A DNA stretch of 64,000 nucleotides from Rhizophagus irregularis (Eukaryota > Glomeromycota > Glomeromycetes > Glomerales > Glomeraceae). The stretch covers positions 1,736,001-1,800,000 of the forward strand of contig NC_089429.1 in assembly GCF_026210795.1 (NCBI RefSeq). The letters are read 5' to 3'. A program made the translations under genes and the position numbers. The notes under the pieces were generated by a model that had not been told where the DNA came from, ran no database searches, and saw only the letters and a list, made by a program, of their open reading frames with translations. Numbering within the stretch: position 1 is the stretch's first letter; every line of letters begins with the position of its first letter. This document shows, piece by piece, positions 59,028-64,000 of this stretch.

Positions 59028-60620
59028 TTAATACATTTCACTTATAAAATCATCAACTTTAATACATAAGTCATTATAATCTTTAACTTGAATACCATGA
59101 AATTTAAATTCTTTTACTTCATTTTTTAAATCAAACAGACCTTTACAATTCTTATTATTCAAAATATTATCGATAGCTAAATATGTAACCCTTTTTTCTT
59201 TCATAACGTATTTTTTAATACAAGGTAATAACATTTCTTCACTATTTAGATATTTCAGATTTTTGATTAATAATTTCTTAATAAAAATATTTTGTGAATT
59301 TTTAAAAAAAACTTCCAAATCATTTATATTGTATTTAAGCTCTAATCTTAAATATTCTAATCTATAAGGAAGAATTTGTCCTAAATTTTCTAATATAAGT
59401 TTAGAATTTATGATTAATTGTAAATGAAGATAATTAAGATTTTGTTGAATATTTTTAATTAAATCCAATACTAAATAAATATTTAGATCTTCTTTCAAAC
59501 CAAATATACTTAAAAATTTGATATTGTTACAATAAATTTTGAATAATTCATATAATTGTAACTTATTATCTATTGAGTTAATTCCAACATTTTCTAAGTA
59601 ATTACCAGACTTTTGTAACAATAATTTTAATAATTCAATTTGTAATAAAGAATTATCATATATAAACAAAGATTTCAATTTAAATGGTTTAGTTAGATTA
59701 ATAACTTGCTGAATAAAAGTAGAATCTAAAGAACAATAATAAAGAATATGAATAGATTCTAAAACATTTAGTTTTTCAAACATTTCATTAAAATTAAACC
59801 TCGATAACCGATTTGCAGAAAATATAATTGTTTTTAAAGTATTTGAACAATTAAAAAATTCTACATTATTTAAATAGTAACCATTAAAATAAAAAAAAAT
59901 CTTTTTGAGATTTTGTTGTAAATCGATCAGTTTGGATATATCTTTTTCAACAGGATTTCTTAATGAATCAATATAAAGTGATGAAATTGAAGTGCAACTA
60001 ATATATAAACATTTTATAAGTGATGTTACATTATCATAATAATTATAACAAAGTAAATAAATTTTTAGGTTTTTAATATTACAAACAAAATTTGGATTTT
60101 GTAGGATTAATTGAATGGTAGAATTAAAGCAATCACTATTTATTTTATTTAAAGTACGATCGTCGAATTCAAAAGTATGTAAATTAACTTCATTTTCAAT
60201 AAATATTTTGATTAATGCTAAGAAAATAAGATTTAAAAATCTCACAAAGTTTGAATCTATTTTATTTGCAGCCCATGATTCAATATAGTTGCATACATTA
60301 TATGTATCTAAACATTTAATAAAACTAGGATAATTAAATAGTGTATTTGAAGGAAATAATGAATAAGTACTAATACAATATTCATTTAATTTTATTTTGT
60401 CATTTTCACTTATTTTATGTAAGTAAATTTCAATAAAGTGGTAATTTTTAGGTAAATTCTTTGAAAATGGATTCTCCCACAATAATGGAATTGCCAAACG
60501 ACACCATAATCTATTAACTAAAATACATGAATGTAATGCCGAAAAGTCATTCCGAAAATATTGTATAATTTCATTTGTTAATTCAGGTAGATCTCCTGAA
60601 AATATTTTTGAACATGCCAT
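59028..60620 (-). CDS. F-box/LRR-like protein (530 aa), tandem copy B
   Basis: I place the start at 60620 (MACSKIFSGDLPELTNEI), because every paralogue here begins at this residue. An upstream in-frame ATG at 60668 would add 16 residues with no counterpart. The F-box, residues 1-55, includes FSALHSCILVNRLWCRLAIP and LLWENPFS. The LRR-like body has EKLNVLESIHILYYCSLDST, LKSLFIYDNSLLQIELLK and LEYLRLELKYNI, and a C-terminal KKYVMKEKRVTYLAI. It is the closest relative of 49323-50954. The 5' flank is uninterrupted: TTCCTCTTATTCACT just before the ATG, then ACACAACAGACAAAT about 91-105 bases upstream. Confidence 0.9.
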   Translation of the reverse strand: MACSKIFSGDLPELTNEIIQYFRNDFSALHSCILVNRLWCRLAIPLLWENPFSKNLPKNYHFIEIYLHKISENDKIKLNEYCISTYSLFPSNTLFNYPSFIKCLDTYNVCNYIESWAANKIDSNFVRFLNLIFLALIKIFIENEVNLHTFEFDDRTLNKINSDCFNSTIQLILQNPNFVCNIKNLKIYLLCYNYYDNVTSLIKCLYISCTSISSLYIDSLRNPVEKDISKLIDLQQNLKKIFFYFNGYYLNNVEFFNCSNTLKTIIFSANRLSRFNFNEMFEKLNVLESIHILYYCSLDSTFIQQVINLTKPFKLKSLFIYDNSLLQIELLKLLLQKSGNYLENVGINSIDNKLQLYELFKIYCNNIKFLSIFGLKEDLNIYLVLDLIKNIQQNLNYLHLQLIINSKLILENLGQILPYRLEYLRLELKYNINDLEVFFKNSQNIFIKKLLIKNLKYLNSEEMLLPCIKKYVMKEKRVTYLAIDNILNNKNCKGLFDLKNEVKEFKFHGIQVKDYNDLCIKVDDFISEMY

Positions 60621-61065
60621 AGTGAATAAGAGGAAAAGGAGAGAATGTTTCTGTTTTAAAATTTTCAAACAAAGTTATATAATTTTCGGAGTTAGTAATT
60701 CCGATATTGAACACAACAGACAAATATTTGTAGATCCCACTACACGTGATCTATATATTTGGCCTGTCCGGCGTCCGCACTCAACTTCAAAACATTTTTG
60801 TTGGTTTTCCGTTTTTTCTTTAAACTTTAAAAAGAAATAAATATTCGTCAAAAAGTAATTAACAGTTAAGAAAAAATACAATGTTTCATTTATATTAAAA
60901 GAAGTAACAATAATTTTATTTTTTAAAAGAAAGAAAAATTATCATTGTACATGATCTACTTCCGCGTGAAATACTGAATATCAATATTGGGCAAAAGCTA
61001 TGCATTATTGGTTAGTTGAACTTTTTTTCTGCAAAAAAGATGGCTTTTGGAGAAGTCCTATAAAA
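60621..61065 (-). promoter_or_regulatory. Uninterrupted promoter region of F-box copy B
   Basis: It contains, in gene orientation, the shared blocks AATATCGGAATTAC, ATTTGTCTGTTGTGT and ATCACGTG, which the sister unit holds partly at 54255-54370 and partly at 57690-58070. ATTTGTCTGTTGTG lies where the other paralogues have TTTGT-N3-ACAAA and may be its diverged form. Confidence 0.45.
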
Positions 61066-62736
61066 TTCTGGTTTTTATGCTTCATACAAGAAAAGGAGGT
61101 GTAGCTATTCAGTATCATTTTCTTAATATTTTACTAATTCCAATAAATAATTTAGAATATTTATAAAAGACCTTTTTTTAAAAAAAAAATTAGTAACGCG
61201 TTTATTAATTATGCTCATATCTGATTATACAAACACCTAGAAAATAATATAAAATATATTACCCTCTATAACTAACCGATCTATTCTAAAATTGTGATAA
61301 ATTTAAAAATTAAAATTTGTTAATTTTCAAAAATCTATCTTGTGTATATATTTATAAAAGACCCAAAATCTTTGAAGGTGATAATTTACTTGAAGATAAT
61401 GGCTCACAAGTTTATGAGAAATTGTATGACAGGCTAATTAACACAACGGAAAAATATTTGGTTCTTAAAGGCAATGTTTGAAATGTATCGTTAATCTTTT
61501 ATCTAATTAGATTATACTGTATTTATTTTAATTGGGATAGACTAACGAAGCAAGGGAAATTTAAGATGAGTAAAAGAGATTGAAAACAATTTTAAACCAA
61601 TGGATTACATTATATAACGCAAACGACATGTCTTGAACATTAAGAGATGATGCTCAGCAGGTCAGGTGTGAGAGTACCAAAATAATGTTTTTACCAATTT
61701 AACTTTTAAATATTTGTAAAATTTAAACTCTAAATAATTTGTATTGACACACTATAATGTACAATAATATTTACTGTGCATGATAATTTCAGCACTTAAT
61801 TAACCAAGGGAGTTTTCACCAATTAAGTGGTTTAAATTTTTAATGAATTTAGAAACATTCAGAATTTGAATTATACTAAGTTAGTTTAACGAAAATTTCC
61901 TTATTTTTTTTTGTAATGACATTTAACATTTGACATTTTTCATTGTAAAATGCTTTATTTTTTATAAAAAATTATTACATATAAATCTGTAAATTTATTT
62001 TCAACGTAATAATATCATCATCAATAAATTTCAATGGTTGGTAAAATCAAATGTACTATATTAATTCATTATAAATCAATATAAGCCTAAATTATAAGTA
62101 AAACCGTTATAACAGCTATTTTCATCGAAAATTATTTATCTGTTATTGATAAAAAATGAAAAAAAAAATCGTAATGTTAACTTTTAAATAAAATTTGATT
62201 ATTACAATAAATACTTCATGAGACTTTTATTCAATAACAACTTCAATAAATAATTTCAAAATATTGTAGTTAATTATTATGTTAGTATATATTGTATGAA
62301 GGTTTGATAAAAAAAAAAAAGAATTTCTAATTCTTTTATTTTAAAATACGCTTCACAGTTAAGTAAAATTTTTCTCAAATAATTAAATCCTCAAATTTTT
62401 TTAATTTTTTTTCATTACCCATATTAGGCTATAACAGCTATTAATTCCTTCATAATTTCTATAATTTGTACGAAAATAAGAAATGTCAGATGAGATGATA
62501 ATCAGTTTCGAAACAATATTTTTTTTGTACGAAGTTTATATTGTACAATTACTAAATTAATAATGGCGTTTGCCTGTTTGTCTAAAAAAAATTTTTTTAT
62601 TTGTAGCATTTCATTATTTGTGTAATAGTTAATGTGGTATCACAACTGTCACATAATAAAAGGTCAATCAGCGGGTTTAGCGGTTACACCATTTTTTCGA
62701 TTGTTTACAAATTATTAAACACACTTCATAATAATT
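61066..62736. other. AT-rich intergenic DNA
   Basis: No gene, repeat or element recognised. It forms the 5' flank of the kinase starting at 62737. Confidence 0.5.
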
Positions 62737-64000
62737 ATGTCCACTATTCGAAGAGAACTAATAAGTGCAGCACTTAATAGAGCATTTACATCTCTTGACT
62801 ATAGCATGATCAATAACTTTCATGAAGATTATGAATTTAGGAAACAAATACTTCTTGCTGATAATTCTCTTACAGAAGAGGAAAAAACTGAAGCAATAAG
62901 ATTAAATAATAGAGATTATGATCGAGATAAAATTAAGTATAATTCAGGGACAAGAAGAGTTTGTGAAAATTGTAACCAAAAATGTTTAGCTACATTATAT
63001 TGTGAATTTTGTGTTCAAAATTATTTAAAAGTTAATTTATCAAATTGGACATCTGGAAATAATGATATTGATAATTTAATAAAAAATTGTCAAATGGAAA
63101 CACTTAGACCAAATGTTATTATTGAATGGATCCCATATAATAATTTACAAAATATTGAATATCTAACAAGAGGCGGTTTCTCTAAAATTTATATAGCAGA
63201 TTGGATTTATGGAAGATATGAAGAATGGGATTCTAAAGAACGAAAATTAATAAGATTTGGAACAATTAAAGTAATACTTAAACAATTAGAAAATGTTGAA
63301 AATGCAAGTCAAAGTTGGTTTGAAGAGGTTTGTAATCTAAAAAAATTTGATATTTTCTCTATTTATAAGAAACTAAAATTTAAAATCATCCTTTATATAT
63401 AGGCTAAATCACATTTAACAATAAGTAACAAATATGCTGAGATTGTTCAATGTTTTGGTTTAACACAAAATCCATCAAATGGAAATTATATGCTTGTTAT
63501 AAGGAAATGTGATGTAAATTTAAGAGAATATTTACAACAAAATCATAATCAACTTATATGGAATGAAAGAATTAAAATTACTTTTTTAATAATTAATGCA
63601 CTTTATAATATTCATGAAGAAAATTCAATTCATAGAGATTTGCATTCTGGAAATATATTATATTCACAGTTTAATAATTCCTGGCGTATTAGTGATCTTG
63701 GATTTTGTGGTCCTGCAAATAGATCATCAACAAGCATTTATGGAAATCTTCCTTACATAGCTCCTGAAGTTATTAATGGAAAAGGCTATACTTTTAAATC
63801 TGATATTTATAGTATTGCAATGCTTATGTGGGAAATTTCATTTGGACAGCCTCCATTTATGAATTATGAACATGATTGTATTTTTGCAATTAATATCATT
63901 GATGGTATAAGACCAAAAATTATATCAGAAATTCCTTCCGAATTTAAAAGTCTAATGGAATAATGTTGGGATGCTAATCCATTAAAAAGGCCTGATATTA
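62737..64000 (+). pseudogene. TKL-like protein kinase with in-frame stop, cut by window end
   Basis: Exon 1 is 62737-63327 and exon 2 starts at 63403; the 75-base intron runs GTTTGT...ATATAG and is in phase. The N-terminus, residues 1-125, is helical, with a small Cys cluster CENCNQKC..YCEFC. The kinase domain follows: TRGGFSKIYIADW, IKVILKQL (lysine present), YMLVIRKCDVNLREYL, IHRDLHSGNIL, ISDLGFCGP (DLG in place of DFG), LPYIAPEVI, SDIYSIAMLMWEI. At 63961 a TAA interrupts FKSLME*CWDANPLKRPDI, where relatives such as the kinase at 44558-47021 have an uninterrupted LM-KCWDSNPLKRPDI. The reading sense continues after the stop to the window edge. The stop would remove the last helix of the kinase fold, so I class it as a probable pseudogene; a sequencing error or RNA-level fix cannot be excluded. 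Confidence 0.7.

Noticed and set aside
60620-60668. Upstream start codon for F-box copy B
   Set aside because: The extra 16 residues have no match in the paralogues, all of which begin at MACSK or MTCSK.

Overview
The window looks like nuclear DNA of an arbuscular mycorrhizal fungus close to Rhizophagus irregularis. This is inferred from family content, not from a database match. The base composition is extremely AT-rich. There is a tight cluster of paralogous intronless F-box/LRR genes. Two TKL-like protein kinases carry HRD(I/L)H(G/S)GNIL catalytic loops. There is a decayed RNF213-like giant ATPase/E3 gene, short GT-AG introns, and dense nested transposable elements. No tRNA, rRNA or CRISPR array was recognised.

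Layout. 1-3.6 kb: nested inverted-repeat elements, one with a 12-bp target-site duplication. 4.1-5.8 kb: F-box gene (-). 7.1-8.0 kb: small MITE-like elements. 8.8-10.6 kb: four-exon gene (-) joining a bromodomain to a PD-(D/E)XK-nuclease-like domain, with two frameshifts. 11.5-12.7 kb: decayed unknown gene (-). 14.1-16.2 kb: RNF213-like relic (+). 17.7-19.3 kb: F-box gene (+). 20.6-27.0 kb: 6.4-kb TA-flanked element with terminal inverted repeats over 1 kb long, containing a broken LTR-type gag. 27.2-28.5 kb: a different F-box gene (+). 30.2-32.7 kb: TTAA-flanked satellite-bearing element. 33.1-34.8 kb: frameshifted F-box gene (+). 35-44 kb: transposon graveyard with hAT, LINE, LTR, PIF1-helicase and LRR fragments. 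44.6-47.0 kb: five-exon Cys-rich protein kinase (-). 49.3-61.1 kb: tandem duplication of an F-box gene with its flanks. One copy is about 2.4 kb. The other is swollen to about 9.2 kb by the second satellite element, inserted in its promoter, and by a LINE. 62.7-64.0 kb: second kinase (+), with a stop codon inside the kinase domain, running off the window.

How it fits together. The F-box proteins should act as substrate receptors of SCF ubiquitin ligases. Five share one N-terminus. Three of them also share a TTTGT-N3-ACAAA box 87-104 bases before the ATG, so promoters were duplicated along with genes. The most unusual structure is the satellite element, present twice in inverted orientation. 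Its roughly 60-bp unit consists of two alternating palindromes. In the second copy it has moved the upstream box of an F-box gene more than 3 kb away.
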